Of a DNA stretch of 64,000 nt, positions 10,804-21,809 are shown piece by piece (positions within the stretch are counted from its first letter, which is position 1; each line of letters opens with the position of its first letter). The position numbers and the translations under genes are program-made. The notes below the pieces were generated by a model. The model worked only from the letters and a program-made list of their open reading frames with translations. It ran no database searches and had not been told where the DNA came from. Source of the stretch: Monosporascus cannonballus (Eukaryota > Ascomycota > Sordariomycetes > Xylariales); NCBI GenBank assembly GCA_004154925.1, contig QJNS01000037.1, positions 1 to 64,000 of the forward strand, in the 5' to 3' direction.

Positions 10804-10971
10804 TTATTTACCGAGATATTCGGTATATTCACCAAGCGCCTTGCCACCCCTCCCTCTGACATCGTTGACGATATCAGCTGCCCGACCCCTAATCTGGGCG
10901 AAGAATTTCAATTCATCAAGCTTAGCGCTGGCCCGGTCCCTCTCTTTGCCTATTTCACAGTCGTCATGGTG
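10804..10971 (-). CDS. probable last exon of an unknown gene
   Basis: A 56-codon minus-strand segment bounded upstream by a GACAG acceptor and ending at TAA. It reads HHDDCEIGKERDRAS, then KLDELKFFAQIRGRAADI, then GKALGEYTEYLGK, a charged helical composition typical of real coding sequence. Upstream on the same strand, about 10990-11160, an open frame reads YLIQRASPAMRAELKSMG and could be the preceding exon. No family is recognised. Confidence 0.3.
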   Translation of the reverse strand, partial: HHDDCEIGKERDRASAKLDELKFFAQIRGRAADIVNDVRGRGGKALGEYTEYLGK

Positions 10972-11246
10972 CTGTCACAAGAGAGAGGCTGATTTGTGTG
11001 TTGCTTAAGTGAATGGAATAGTAAAAGTTCCTCGGCTTGGAAGACCCGAGAGTGGCCAGGTCTGGTAGTCTGAAAAGCCGTCCTCAGCGACCTCCCCATC
11101 GATTTCAGTTCTGCCCGCATGGCAGGACTAGCTCTTTGGATCAGGTAGCTAAAAGCACCTCATATCCTCTGGACGCGGCATTTTCGCGTTGATAATCGCA
11201 TCGATCAGCTGAGAGGACTCCAGCAGGTCAAATGACGGTTTGGGTC

Positions 11247-11492
11247 TTACTCCCTATATGGCCATGCTGACTGAAACAGAGCATTCACACCGCGCGGGGG
11301 GGTGGCCGCTGGCGCAGCGCCAGCACCGCTCGCCCCTGTGGTGTCAAAGCACTTGCTGGTTGAGCGCCCAGCGAGCGCCGAGCGCACGCAGTTCAGGAAC
11401 AGCTCGCGCGCTTGGGCTGTGCGGTCCGGACACTCGCGGGGCTTGCGGTGGTGGCAGATGGCGCAAAGCCTTCGAACCGCAGCATTTAGGCA
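11247..11492 (-). CDS. Cys/His-containing unidentified exon-like frame
   Basis: An 81-residue open minus-strand frame with coding-like composition. It contains LCAICHHRKPRECPD (C-x2-C-x7-C) and then LFLNCVRSALAGRS, followed by an Ala/Pro-rich tail. The Cys spacing is near but not equal to that of a Zn2Cys6 cluster (C-x2-C-x6-C), and the second half of such a cluster is absent. It could be an exon of a zinc-binding protein or a fragment. It lies about 275 bp upstream of the exon at 10804-10971 on the same strand, so both might belong to one gene. Confidence 0.25.
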   Translation of the reverse strand, partial: CLNAAVRRLCAICHHRKPRECPDRTAQARELFLNCVRSALAGRSTSKCFDTTGASGAGAAPAATPPRGVNALFQSAWPYRE

Positions 11493-11588
11493 CTATTCGG
11501 ACAGAGATACATGTTTGACCCCGTTGGCTCTCTGGGGGACTCTTATCTCCGTGGGGCCGATGAATGCATGCCGGTTGCAAAGTAGATG

Positions 11589-11951
11589 TTAACATAAGTT
11601 GAGGAACCGAGGAAGAAGACCATCTGTACGGGACTGCTGCATCCCTTTCGGAATCGAAGAAGTACTCATCTTGGTTGCATAACTTGCTCGAAGCAGTTGG
11701 AAGGAGTTCAGGGAATGGGATTCTCTTGAACTACAAGTCATCGAGGCTTTGCCCTTCGGACCAGCCGACCTCAATACTTGCCGAATATCAAGAGTGTCCT
11801 CATCTTCACGCTGAAACTGTATAATCAACGACTTCTCAGCGAAGACACATGCCACCCATGTCCCGAAATCTGAATAATCGTTGATTATACGGTTTTCCAT
11901 GTTAGTGGAGTCATCCAAACTGAACTTCTCGTTAGCTGATTGTCCAAACAA
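11589..11951 (-). CDS. unidentified 120-aa open frame
   Basis: Minus-strand frame starting MFGQSANEKFSLDDS and continuing through DYSDFGTWVACVFAEKSL and IIQFQREDEDTLDIRQVL. The first 70 residues look protein-like, the last part less so. No domain is recognised. It may be a fragment of a larger decayed gene. Confidence 0.25.
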   Translation of the reverse strand: MFGQSANEKFSLDDSTNMENRIINDYSDFGTWVACVFAEKSLIIQFQREDEDTLDIRQVLRSAGPKGKASMTCSSRESHSLNSFQLLRASYATKMSTSSIPKGMQQSRTDGLLPRFLNLC

Positions 11952-12571
11952 GCTCTGACTTCTCCCCTCGCCTTGCCTTGCCTTGGGTCAACAGAGGAAG
12001 AAGCGCTTAATGATCAGTGAAGGAACTTACACCGACTGGCAGGTGTTGTCGGAAGCACATTGCCAGCAGTGGCAAAGTGTGAGCTACAGCGAGGTCGATC
12101 CCGGACTGGAGACTTTGGTTATGAAGGGTGTATCAGGGGCCGCGGTCCTGGGTCATCTGCCCTAGCGTCTTGCTAGGCTATTGGTCCAGTCCGCAATGCT
12201 TCTGTCCCAAGGTAATCAACGACCTATCTTCATGAGCAAAAGCGAATCCAGTGTATTCTCAGTTGCTGTTGTTGATGGGAAGGCTTTGTTAGGTGGGTGG
12301 CTTCCCATCTTGTACAGGTCCCACACATGCCGTCTGCGGTACCGACGGCGGTCGAGCCCAGGCACGCTTGCTGAAGTCGTTAGAGCGAAAGCTTGTCGGT
12401 GAGAGGTTATCCGGATCCAGTGAGGGATCCGTAGGCCTTCCAGTTTGTGACGTGATGAGTTGACACGAGGCTACCTTTCCCTTGCGTTCAACGAGTGTGC
12501 ATCCGATACCTCGGCGTCAAATTCCAGTTTTTTGAACCATCGTTTGGGGGCAACTTAACAGGCACCCTGTC

Positions 12572-13432
12572 TTAGCATATCGAATAACGACCGGTATCAG
12601 AAAAGGGCGCTCCGAAGAAGGCCAGTCGGTCCTTAAGGGGTCGGCGAGGGGACGAAGTTCGGTCTGCCTGAAATCTCACTCGCTTCTGCTGCCGAAGTCC
12701 AGTATGCGGTGTCGAAGCCATGTAATGGCTTGATCTTTTTCCGGCAATTTCGACTTCGGCACGCAAGTGCTTGCGCTCTTTTTCCGGATCCTCTTGTCGT
12801 CTCTTGCTAGAGGTTCTTTCTGGGATTTTGGGTGGTGCGCCAGCTGCTGCCTTAGAAGATGAGGTCGTCACGACGGTTAGAGGTGAGGAGAGGTATAGAG
12901 CCGAGCAGAGGTAGTAGAGATAGAGGGGGTGGGCCAGACGTTTTCGAGGTGGAACAGAAGTAGTAGAGGGGGAACCGAAGTGGTAGAGGTGGAGGAGAGG
13001 TATTTTATGCATCTCTCTCCTGCTTGGTTGTGACTGAGGATGCTACACCTGGAACGCCAATCTGAATTCCCTGAGCGTCACATCGTAATCCGTCAGAGGG
13101 AATTGATAATCCGGTAATTGGATCGTAGAGCCGCCTTGGCCGGGAGGAGGAAGGCGGTTAATGCTTGATCCTGTTGATTGATCCGCTGGTGACATCCTGG
13201 ATGTCGCCTACGCCCACTCAATCGGAGTTGCAAACGTGGCGTCTGTTCCCTCAGCCCATGTGTCCAGATCATCCTTTGCCGTCTCAGCGGCTGTCTCCGG
13301 CGAAATGTTGTTAATCGGATGCTTCTTCAGTTCCCGGGAACCAGACGGCGTGACCTGGGAGGGAATCTCGTCTTTGTTGTAGGTAGCGGGCTGCTGAGTT
13401 ATGTTTCCTTGATGAGTGCCAGGGTTATCCAT
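12572..13432 (-). pseudogene. unidentified gene or remnant with an in-frame TAG
   Basis: From the ATG at 13432 the minus strand reads MDNPGTHQGNITQQP through TWAEGTDATFATPIEWA to a TAG at about 13208. In the same frame it continues ATSRMSPADQSTGSS, then LPDYQFPLTDYDVTLREF to a second stop near 13052. A CAG-to-TAG change would explain the first stop. A further frame (12572-13012) is rich in Ser, Thr and Arg and overlaps a purine-rich repeat tract, so it may be non-coding. No family is recognised. It is either a broken gene or one with an intron I could not place. Confidence 0.3.
12875..13010. repeat. purine-rich imperfect repeat tract
   Basis: A strongly purine-biased stretch in which GAGGTGG, GAAGTAGTAGAGG and related words recur imperfectly. 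It gives the pyrimidine-rich strand a Ser/Pro/Leu-rich spurious reading frame. No fixed period is clear. Confidence 0.5.
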
Positions 13433-14339
13433 GGCTGAGATTGAGTAAGTATGTTATAGTCGAAGAAATGAACAAGACTTGAATTGGCGAACTTCGGTTC
13501 TCGACGCGGCAAGAAGTGGAGAAGAGGCAGACGGGAGAGGATTCAATAGACGAGGGCAGAAAATCGGGGAACAGAATACCAGTCGAAGTTGAGGCTTTAG
13601 GTCGCCGTGGATTGGTGCAAGATGTGCTAGGGAAGACTGGAGGTAGGCTAAGCAAGATAGGTTGAGAATAATGGGTTAATGAGAACGCAGAAAATGTTGA
13701 GTCAGCGAGTGTTCATGGTTAGCTCGTCCTCACATGGCCGGCCTCTGGAGAGTGCATCAAGTCTCTCCCAGGCTCTTTGCTTGCTCTGGGCATTATGCTT
13801 GCTGTCCCGTAAAAAGGCCTGGATATTCGCCTGAGTGGAGTAATATGGAATTGGAGAAGATCAAATTGGAGAAGATCAAGTTGGAGAAGATGGAGTTGAA
13901 GAGAATGGAGTTGGGGAGAATGGGTTGAAGATACAGGATTCATGGTCTCACTATCGCAGTGATATGGAGGAGATGGCCTGCCCCGGCAGAAGCGAGCCTT
14001 CAGCGTGGATTCTGTATTGTTTGGTGTTCTTGTTGATGATGATGGTGATGTTGTTGCTGTTGCTGTTAGAAAGAATGTGAGCAAATAGCTTGATATATCA
14101 TGAAAGGGAAGTAAGTGACAACAGGCTGGTAGTTCCTGCTCTGAGTGTTCTAGTTGAACAGAGTTTGCATATAAATGATGCTTACTTGGTATAGAAGCCT
14201 CCAAGACTGGAGGTTTTGGGATCTAAAAATGGCGTCCTCTATGCTACGCACGCCCTACAAATTGAGTTTCCTCACGTGACCTTCCCACAATGAAATTGGA
14301 CTGCATCTTTGAATAAGATCGTTCTTGTTGCCGTTACTT
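13433..14339. other. flank between gene mosaic and AT-rich block
   Basis: No recognised gene. The minus-strand frame at 13719-14204 (161 aa) is low complexity and contains the antisense of a 15-bp tandem repeat. The stretch 13440-13720 may be the leader of the ORF starting at 13432. Confidence 0.4.
13851..13925. repeat. 15-bp tandem repeat, about five copies
   Basis: Five consecutive 15-mers beginning TTGGAGAAGATCAA. Copies 1-3 differ only in their last bases; copies 4 and 5 are more diverged. On the plus strand it encodes a repeating pentapeptide of the LEKIK/LEKME type. Confidence 0.85.
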
Positions 14340-14467
14340 TATAAAACATTAAGTTTAAAGGAAATTAAGGTTGTATAGTAGAATACAAGTCGTTACATAT
14401 TAATATTATTATATAGACTCTTTTTAATTTGTAATGAATGCGACTTATGATAGAGCATTGATTGTTA
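14340..14467. other. AT-rich host flank, probable RIP spread
   Basis: The base composition falls abruptly to AT-rich about 130 bp before the first LTR, although this DNA is not part of the retroelement. It looks like mutation spreading from the repeat into single-copy flank. Confidence 0.4.
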
Positions 14468-14863
14468 TGTGATGACCTAACGGTCTTGGCTTCCTGGCGG
14501 ACGGTCGGGCCCACGAAAAAGACAAACCCCGACCCCCGCCAAGATATTACGTAACCGGCTCAAATGTTTCAAGGTGCCAAGCACCTTAAGCCCCTTAAGC
14601 CGGCGAAAAGGCTTAAAAAGCTTAATAGACTTAAGGGTTTAGACCGCTTAAATATTTTAAACCAAAATAAAAATATATATATTTATTATTTTTATAATTT
14701 AAATAATTTTAATTTTTAATAAAATATTATTATTTAAAGTATTTTTGGTATTACGAAACGTAATATATTATTATATTTATTATTTAGATTTTTATAATAT
14801 TAATATTAATATAAATCCGTATAATTAAAGTTTAATAATTAATTAAATTATTTAACCATTATA
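14468..14863 (+). repeat. 5' LTR of element D
   Basis: 396 bp, the same length as the 3' LTR at 41591-41986. The first 190 bp (ACGGTCTTGGCTTCC, then a run of CTTAAG-type words) are shared only with that copy. The second half is shared with the LTRs of A, B, C and E. The G/A and C/T differences are RIP-like. Confidence 0.9.
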
Positions 14864-14981
14864 TGTTATAAATTTTTATTTAATAATACTATTAAACTCT
14901 AAGTAATATCGCCGATATTATATTTATTAGCAACTAATCCGAATAACTTATTTACTAGGTTTTTAATTACCCAGATATTGG

Positions 14982-15403
14982 TGTGACGGCTAGGCGGTTT
15001 AACTAACTATTAAACCTTAAGTCGACGGGTTTATGTTAGCAGGAGTATCGTAGGAATCTAAGCAATAAATATAGTAATCGTATTACGTTTTATAATACCA
15101 AAAATACCTGAAATCATAATGTTATATTGCAAACAATTAGTATTAATAAGTGGTTTATTATAAGCTAAAAATATCTAATTATGGAATTAATAAATATATA
15201 TATTTTAATTCCTTTATTACTATTTATTTTTGTTTAATAAAGCCTTATTAAACGGTTACTTAATGTTATTTAGTTGTGCTTAATCGTATTTAGTCGTACT
15301 TAGTTAAGGCCCGTTAAGCATTAATTATGTGATCCTGAACTAACGTAATTTTATGATCTTGGCTGGACCGCTTTCGTAGGCCCAGCTGGTTTGGGTTGTA
15401 ATA
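14982..15403 (-). repeat. 3' LTR of element A
   Basis: 422 bp, equal in length to the partner at 21383-21804. Read on the minus strand it runs from a TATTACAACCC-type start (G mutated) to a GCCGTCACA end. Confidence 0.92.
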
Positions 15404-15473
15404 CGATCTCCCTTTTTTCTAAATCTTGCCTTCAAAATTTTTCTTTTTTTTTGGTAAGTTTTTTCCTTTTAAG

Positions 15474-16073
15474 ATATCGGCCCCCATTATTAAAAATCGT
15501 TGTCAGGTTTTTTCGTCCATTACGTAACGTTAAAATCTGCTTTTTATCTTTGACGATTTCAATTTTGAAGTTATACCGTATTTCTTGTAGTTTTTTAAAA
15601 GTTGGAAATGCGAAATAATGGAAAACATTTCCAAATACAAGGCATATATTAAACGTAGTTATTTTTACGATAGTAACGGCGTTCCCTTATCTTCTTTAAA
15701 AAATATTCGTGCCAAAAATTAACGTTTAAAATACGAAAAAATATTTGCGGAAAAACATTTCCTGAAATTGCAAAAACGTTATCCGCAAGAAATAAACGAG
15801 GCCATTACGCGGCTAATTTATTTTCAAAAATAAAAAGCGTTTTTTCGTTCGAAAAGAATTAAAATGGTATAACAAGAATTACAATTGCTAAAAGAGCTGG
15901 AAAAATAGGAACGTTAGGAACAGGCTAACGCTAAGGCTTCTCTAGCCGCTTTAGCTTTTTCCCTTAAGCTGCCTAACGTTACCTGGCCGCTGGAAAATGT
16001 TAATGGGGATATAATTATATCTAGTGGTTCCGTTATTATTAGTAAAAATTCTTTAATAGGCGTTAGGCGTTAA
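15474..16073 (+). pseudogene. conserved antisense ORF of element A
   Basis: Runs opposite to pol of A, from just inside the 3' LTR to the end of the chromodomain. A single frame of exactly 200 codons starts at ATA (an ATG start in the sister copies) and ends at TAA, with 7 internal stops, all TAA or TAG. Conserved blocks: KCEIMENISKYKAYIKRS (residues about 47-64), a Leu/Lys/Glu-rich coiled-coil-like middle (IKMV...ELQLLKELEK) and the end SVIISKNSLIGVRR. The same order is found in B (28893-29507), C (37499-38114) and D (40941-41504). It is not gag or pol. From memory, numerous uncharacterised fungal proteins with a Cys-containing N-terminus and a coiled coil look similar. The function is unknown. 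Confidence 0.75.
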
Positions 16074-16076
16074 TAA

Positions 16077-19000
16077 AATTTTTAATAAGTTCCTAGGTGT
16101 TTTTGAAGTTTGGGTGCTTTTTTTATTTAATTAGGTACCGAATAAATCCGTCTTGTTTTTGCATGTCGAAGATTTTCTTCACTTCGTATATTTATTCGTT
16201 TTTCAGTTTTATATCGTTTTGTGCCGTATGTATTTTGATTATATCTGCTGTTAATTCGAATAAAGAAATATAAAAAATTAGATAAAGTTTAATTATTAAT
16301 AAAACTTTTAATTAATAATAGTTTTTTAAGATTTTTTTGGCGATTTTATATAAACCGATATATTTGAAATCGAGTTTTTTGTTAAGTCGTTTTGTTTGAA
16401 TGTTTTTGGTAACGAGGTAAACCATTTTCTTCTTTTCGAAGGTTAATTCCTTTAACTTTTTTTAGTTGTAATATTTATTTATCTAATTTCGTACGAATTC
16501 CAGTTTTATTTTTATCTTTTAATATAGCTATCGTAATTGTTCTAACGTAAGAATTGTTTTGATATTAATTGGACCGTCGTTACGTACTTTTTTATAAATT
16601 TCTGAAATAAAACCAAAATTTGCGTTTGCAGGTATTATCTTAATGCTTTTATGGTAACTGGTATTATAAGCTAATTATGCGATCGGTAATTTCTTAACTT
16701 AATTATTTTGTTGGTAATTAATATAATATCGTAAGTAAATTTTTAAAGTTTAATTTATTCGTTTTATCTATTTATTTATTTAAGATTTAAATGCGCTAAA
16801 TAACTTGTAATTTAAGCCGATCTATGCCATTAAGCCTTGTTAAAATTTAAATGCGAATATTAATCTTTTATTTAAAACGAATTTTATTAATAATCCATAC
16901 GTACTGAAAATGTGGTTAAAAATATATATATTATTTGTTCGGCGTTTGTATCCTTATGATATGGTAAAAAATAAAAAAGTTTCGTAAATCGGTCGACGAT
17001 TACAAAAATACTATCGTAATGTATTCCAATAGTTAGATTTTCTAACATAAGAAATTTAATAATAAAGTCGAATATAACTAAATACCATAATCGCTTTGCG
17101 ACTAATAATAGCTGTAACTTTCCGTATAGTTTATATCGTCGAGTTTTTGCTTTGGCGCAAATATCGTATTGCCGTATAATTTTTTGTACTGTTAATTTCA
17201 TTTTAGGAAAAAAGTATGTACGTTAAAATCGCTTTAAAGTTTTGTAAATCCCTAGGTATTTATATAATTTATGTTCGTATATCTTTCGTACCAAATCCTT
17301 TTGGTATTTTTTTTAAAATATGTATTTTATCCGTTCTTTAGTTTTTTGAGAAACCGTTATTATATTATTAAATTTTCAAATGCATATTACTAGGTACTGT
17401 CCGAATTGTCGTAATTTGTCGTAAGCGTAAATATCTTTTTATAGAAATATTAAAAATTATATAGCTAATTTTAACTAATTTCTTTTCAGGGTCTGGTCGA
17501 TTATTTAAAGTATTTACTTTGTTATTTTTTAAGCCTTTCTTATGGATAATAACGAAATCAAAGTTCGCTAATTTTTCTGCGTATTTTAGTTATCGTTTTA
17601 TAAACTCTCTAATCGTAGTAAAACGGATAAGATTTTCATAATCCGTATAAACCTTAATCTGGTATAAATTTTCCTCTGAGAAATATCTAAATTCTCGAAA
17701 TATTATAGCAATGGCCATAAATTCCTTATCTGGAATACAACAATTAAATTTAGTTCCTTTTAATTTATACGAAAAGAATATAATAAGGTATAATTTGCTT
17801 TAATTATCTTATTATCAGATTATTACGTTTAACGCGTAATCCGAAATATCGGGTTTTAACTTAATAAGGCGGTTTAAATCGTACATAATTAGCATTGGTT
17901 CGCTAGTAATCGCATCCTTAATATTCTAAAAAGCCTTTTCCGTATCTGGTATTTATCTGAATTCCTTTTTTTTCTTCATAAAATTCGTCAAAAATATGGT
18001 TATCCTACTGAAATTTCGAATAAGTTTCCTGTAATGATTGGCGAATTCAAGGAATACCTGTATCTCCTTAATTATTGTTAACGTCTGCCATTTTCGAACT
18101 GCAGCGATTTTCTTAAGATTTATCCTAATATATCCTAGGGTAATAATATGTTCCAAATATTCCACTTTTTATATATGGAACTAACTTTTTGCTGCGTTAA
18201 CGAATAACTTTACGTTCTGTAAAGCTTAAAAAACTTTATAAATATATCTTACGTATACTTTTTCCGTTTCTGAGAAAATAAGAATGTCGTTGAGATAGCA
18301 AACGACAAAAATATTAAGGTATTTTCGTAGCACATAATTAATTATTCGCTGGAAGATTACTAATATATTCGTAAATCCCATTAGCATAACCAAATATTTA
18401 AATAATCCGTATTTCGTTCTGAAAATTAATTTTTATTTATATTCTTTTTTAATCCTAATAAGGTTATTTCCGTTTTTAAAATCGAATATTATAAACTATT
18501 TAGTTCCGTAAAATCGGTCTTTTATTTCCGTAATTAAGGGTAATGGTATTTGATTTTTAATAATGATATCGTTTAATTATCGATAGTTAACTATAAGCCG
18601 TAATTTCCCATTTTTTTTCGGTACGAAAAATATTAGATATTTTGTTTATAATTTTAAAGGATAAATCCATTTTTTCTATAGCCAATTTTTTAAGTATTCT
18701 TTGAAAGTACGTAATTCGTTTCCGTTAAAATTGTAAATAGGGTAAAACTTTGTCGAAGATTTTTCCTTGAAAATTATTTTATAATCTTATTCGTTATATT
18801 TTAGTAATTTCGTATTAAGCTTTTTTCTAAAAAGCTATTCGTATCTATAATATTATGGTAGTATATTGGTTAGATTTTTTAACTTTTAAGGCTGTTATTT
18901 CTTTTTGTTTTAAATCGTTATTTAGTTGCTTTAGTTTCGCTTTGATAGTAATAACGATATGTTGTATTTTTTTTAATATCCGTTCTTTTATTTATGTTTT
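16077..19000 (-). pseudogene. pol of element A (RT, RNase H, integrase, chromodomain)
   Basis: The minus-strand pol relic of A. In coding order: the RT core with FVVCYLNDILIF (catalytic Asp to Asn); the region after the RT (17953-18165) with MEYLEHIITLGYIRIN and FANHYRKLIRNFS; RNase H; the integrase (16887-17201) with DICAKAKTRR at the end of the H2C2 finger, and FDFIIKFL and IVDRFTKL around the first catalytic Asp; and the chromodomain with EVKKIFD-like and KNG-like blocks. Many stops are present and no long frame survives. The upstream limit is approximate. Confidence 0.8.
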
Positions 19001-21382
19001 ATTTTTTTAAGTAATAAAGTTTTTTTCGTATTCTTATACTTATATTTATCGCTATTATCGATCGAATATTAAGGTTTTAAATTTTTTTTCTTTTATTTGT
19101 TAATAAGATATAAGACGAACCTTATTTAATTAATCCTTTTATTAAAAAAATTCTGTATTAGCGTATCCATAATAATTTTAAAATCATATCGTAATTCCCG
19201 AATAAAACGATATCGAAATTAACTATTTGCTATCGTTTTTTAATAAAAATCTCGAAGTAATTAATTTCGCGTATAATTTTTCTGTTATCGTAAACGAATT
19301 CCTAACTTTCGATATTTATCGTTATATAAGGTTTTAATTTGTATCTTTATGATAATCTGAACTTATTAACCATATTTAATGTAATATAATTTCCGTTTAA
19401 AATTTTGTAATCCATTATTGCGGTATACCAATACGTTCCGATTCGTATATCTAAAGTGATAAGGTCGTTAACGTCTCTTATCGTTACGTTTAAAACCTTT
19501 TTTAAAAATTCTTTTTGATTTCTTTAGGTTTCGTTATTTTGCGGCTTTTTTATAAGTAATCTTTTTCTTTTAATTCCTATTTGAATCTGTTGAACCTTGC
19601 TTATGTTTTTTCGTTTAACGCGTTAAGCTGTTATATTTGTTGTTGTTGCCGGCGTATTGTTCCTTTTAGCCGTATTAATTCTTTTTGGTTTTTTGTAATT
19701 CCTTTTCCTATTAAGTAAATTATTTTTTTATATTTGCAATTATATTCCATTATACGTCGTTTTAATTATCGTTCTAAAGATCTCCTATAAATTAACGTAT
19801 TTCTTTTGATGGTTTTTCTGGGAATCCGTAATAAATATTAATTAAAAATAAAAATCCGTAATAACTTTCTAATAATGCTTTTTAACCGTATGCTAGATTA
19901 ACTCTTTTTCCGTTTGGTGGTTGCATTATTTATAATAACAGAAAGGGTTTTCTTACGGGCATTATTTTTTTTCGAGCCAGTTTTTTGCTTTAGCTAGCTG
20001 CTAGATATTTTCTGGGGTTATGGTTCAAAACTGTTAATACCATTACTTATCGTCCTTATTATTTCCAGTACGATTTGGAAAATCGAATTTTTCGTAATAT
20101 ATACGGGTAATTTGTTCGTAAATATGTTATTTTTATTTTTCGTAATCGGGATATTCTCGTCGTCGACTATATATGGCGTATATTTTGCCGTATTAATTAG
20201 GGATTCCGAAATAAATTTTTTTATCCAATTCTGATATTTACGTAATTATTTTTATAACGCTTCTTATTATATTTGCGATATTTATTAAGCTAGATTTTTA
20301 GCTTTTCGTATTTTTCGTCGAATGTTTTATCGTAATAATCCTTATTGGACCTTTTGCCGTAGGCCTAATATGTACTTAGCTTAGATTATGTTAATAATTT
20401 TGCTATCGTTTCCTTGGTTATTTCTGGACTGTTCTTCCGATATAGAAGTCCAGTTATTTTATCGTAGCCTTTTAGGTTTCTTATACTTATAGGCCTTATG
20501 TCCTATTTTGCTATAATTAAAGTATTTAATCTGGCTTTAATTTTATTTATAGGTAACGCCGAATTCTATAAATCCTGGCGCCGTTCCGTGAAAAGTAAAA
20601 GGTACGTTTTATTTTTTCGCCTGATTGGACTTATATCCCGAATGCGGAATATATTGTCCTTTTTTTTCTGTCGTTTTTTAAACTGTCGATTGTTAATCTT
20701 AATTACCTTTGTAACATACCGATCCAGGATAACTGGTTACTTAATTCGAATAATTTTATTTTTTATATTATCTTTTAACGCTTTATAAAATATATCGATA
20801 AGGGCGTCGGTTTCGTTATCTCCTTATTCAGCTTTAACCGCAAAATTTTTAAAAGTTACGGCGTATTTGGAAGCAGGTTTTTTCTGTTAGAATTTCAGGA
20901 ATTATTAGGACGTAAATTGTTTTTTATCCTGATTGCCGAAATTATTATACATTTTGTTTTCGAAATTAATATAAAGTAAAAAGATCTTATTAATAAAAAT
21001 TTCCTTATTTGGCTTTTTTATTTTCAGGAAATTTCTTATAATGGGCTTAAACCAATTAGCCGTATTTCCCGTTAGGCATGTTTTTATTATTAAGACTTAA
21101 TCCGTTAGGTTATTAAGGTTTAAGAAACGAAAATAAATTCGTATCTAAATTAAAAAGGTTTAAGAGTTATTTTTTTCATTATAGGGCTCCGGCTTCTTAG
21201 GCTTTATGCGCGCGAAAAAGAGTTAAATAGGTGGCGTAGCCCTAATTTGTCGATTTTTTTTTCAGTTCCTAAATTCGAACGTAAAATTATTAAATCAGGG
21301 TTTCCTAACCGCTGGTCGACATTTTAATAATGTTAAATATTGTTTAAAGTTTAACGGTATTATTGAACAAAAACTTATAACG

Positions 21383-21804
21383 TATAACGGCTAAACGGTT
21401 TAACCAATTATTAAACCTTAAGTCGACGGATTTATGTTAGCAAAAATATCGTAAGAATTTAAATAATAAATATAGTAATCGTATTACGTCTCGTAATACC
21501 AAAAATGCTTTAAATAACGATATTATATTGCAAACGATTAATATTAATAAGTAATTTATTACAAGCTGAAAATATTTAATTATGGAATTAATATGTATAT
21601 ATATTTTTATTCTTTTATTATTACTTATTTCTATTTAGCAAAGCCTTGCTGAACGGCTGCTTATTATTACTTAATCGTACTTAATCATGCTTAGTCGTAC
21701 TTAGTTAAAACCCGTTAAGCACTAATTACGTAATCCTGAACTAGCGTAGCTTTGTGATCTTGGCTGAACCGTTTTCGTAGGCCCAGCTGGTTTGGGTTGT
21801 AACA
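21383..21804 (-). repeat. 5' LTR of element A
   Basis: 422 bp. On the minus strand it starts TGTTACAACCCAAACCAGCT, the best preserved terminus of this element. Confidence 0.92.
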
Positions 21805-21809
21805 ACTGG

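Larger units (their letters stand above)
14982..21804 (-). mobile_element. gypsy element A, inserted in D (minus orientation)
   Basis: A 6823-bp element with 422-bp LTRs at 14982-15403 and 21383-21804, flanked by ATTGG (14977-14981) and ACTGG (21805-21809). This is a 5-bp target duplication differing by one C/T. Read on the minus strand, pol has an RT with YLND in place of YxDD (about 18265-18310), an RT-to-RNase H region (17953-18165, GYIRINLKKIAAV...FANHYRKLI), an integrase (16887-17201, CAKAKTRRYKLYG, then DSIFVIVDRFTKLF) and a chromodomain (about 16077-16190). The gag region (about 19.9-21.2 kb) is heavily decayed. It entered the leader of D. It is inactive. Confidence 0.93.

Noticed and set aside
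12001..12402. Plus-strand ORFs as genes
   Set aside because: Short frames without motifs; neither strand shows consistent coding features.
20498..20788. 96-aa plus-strand ORF inside element A
   Set aside because: It lies antisense to gag of A, has no conserved counterpart in B, C or E at that position, and is explained by AT-rich composition.
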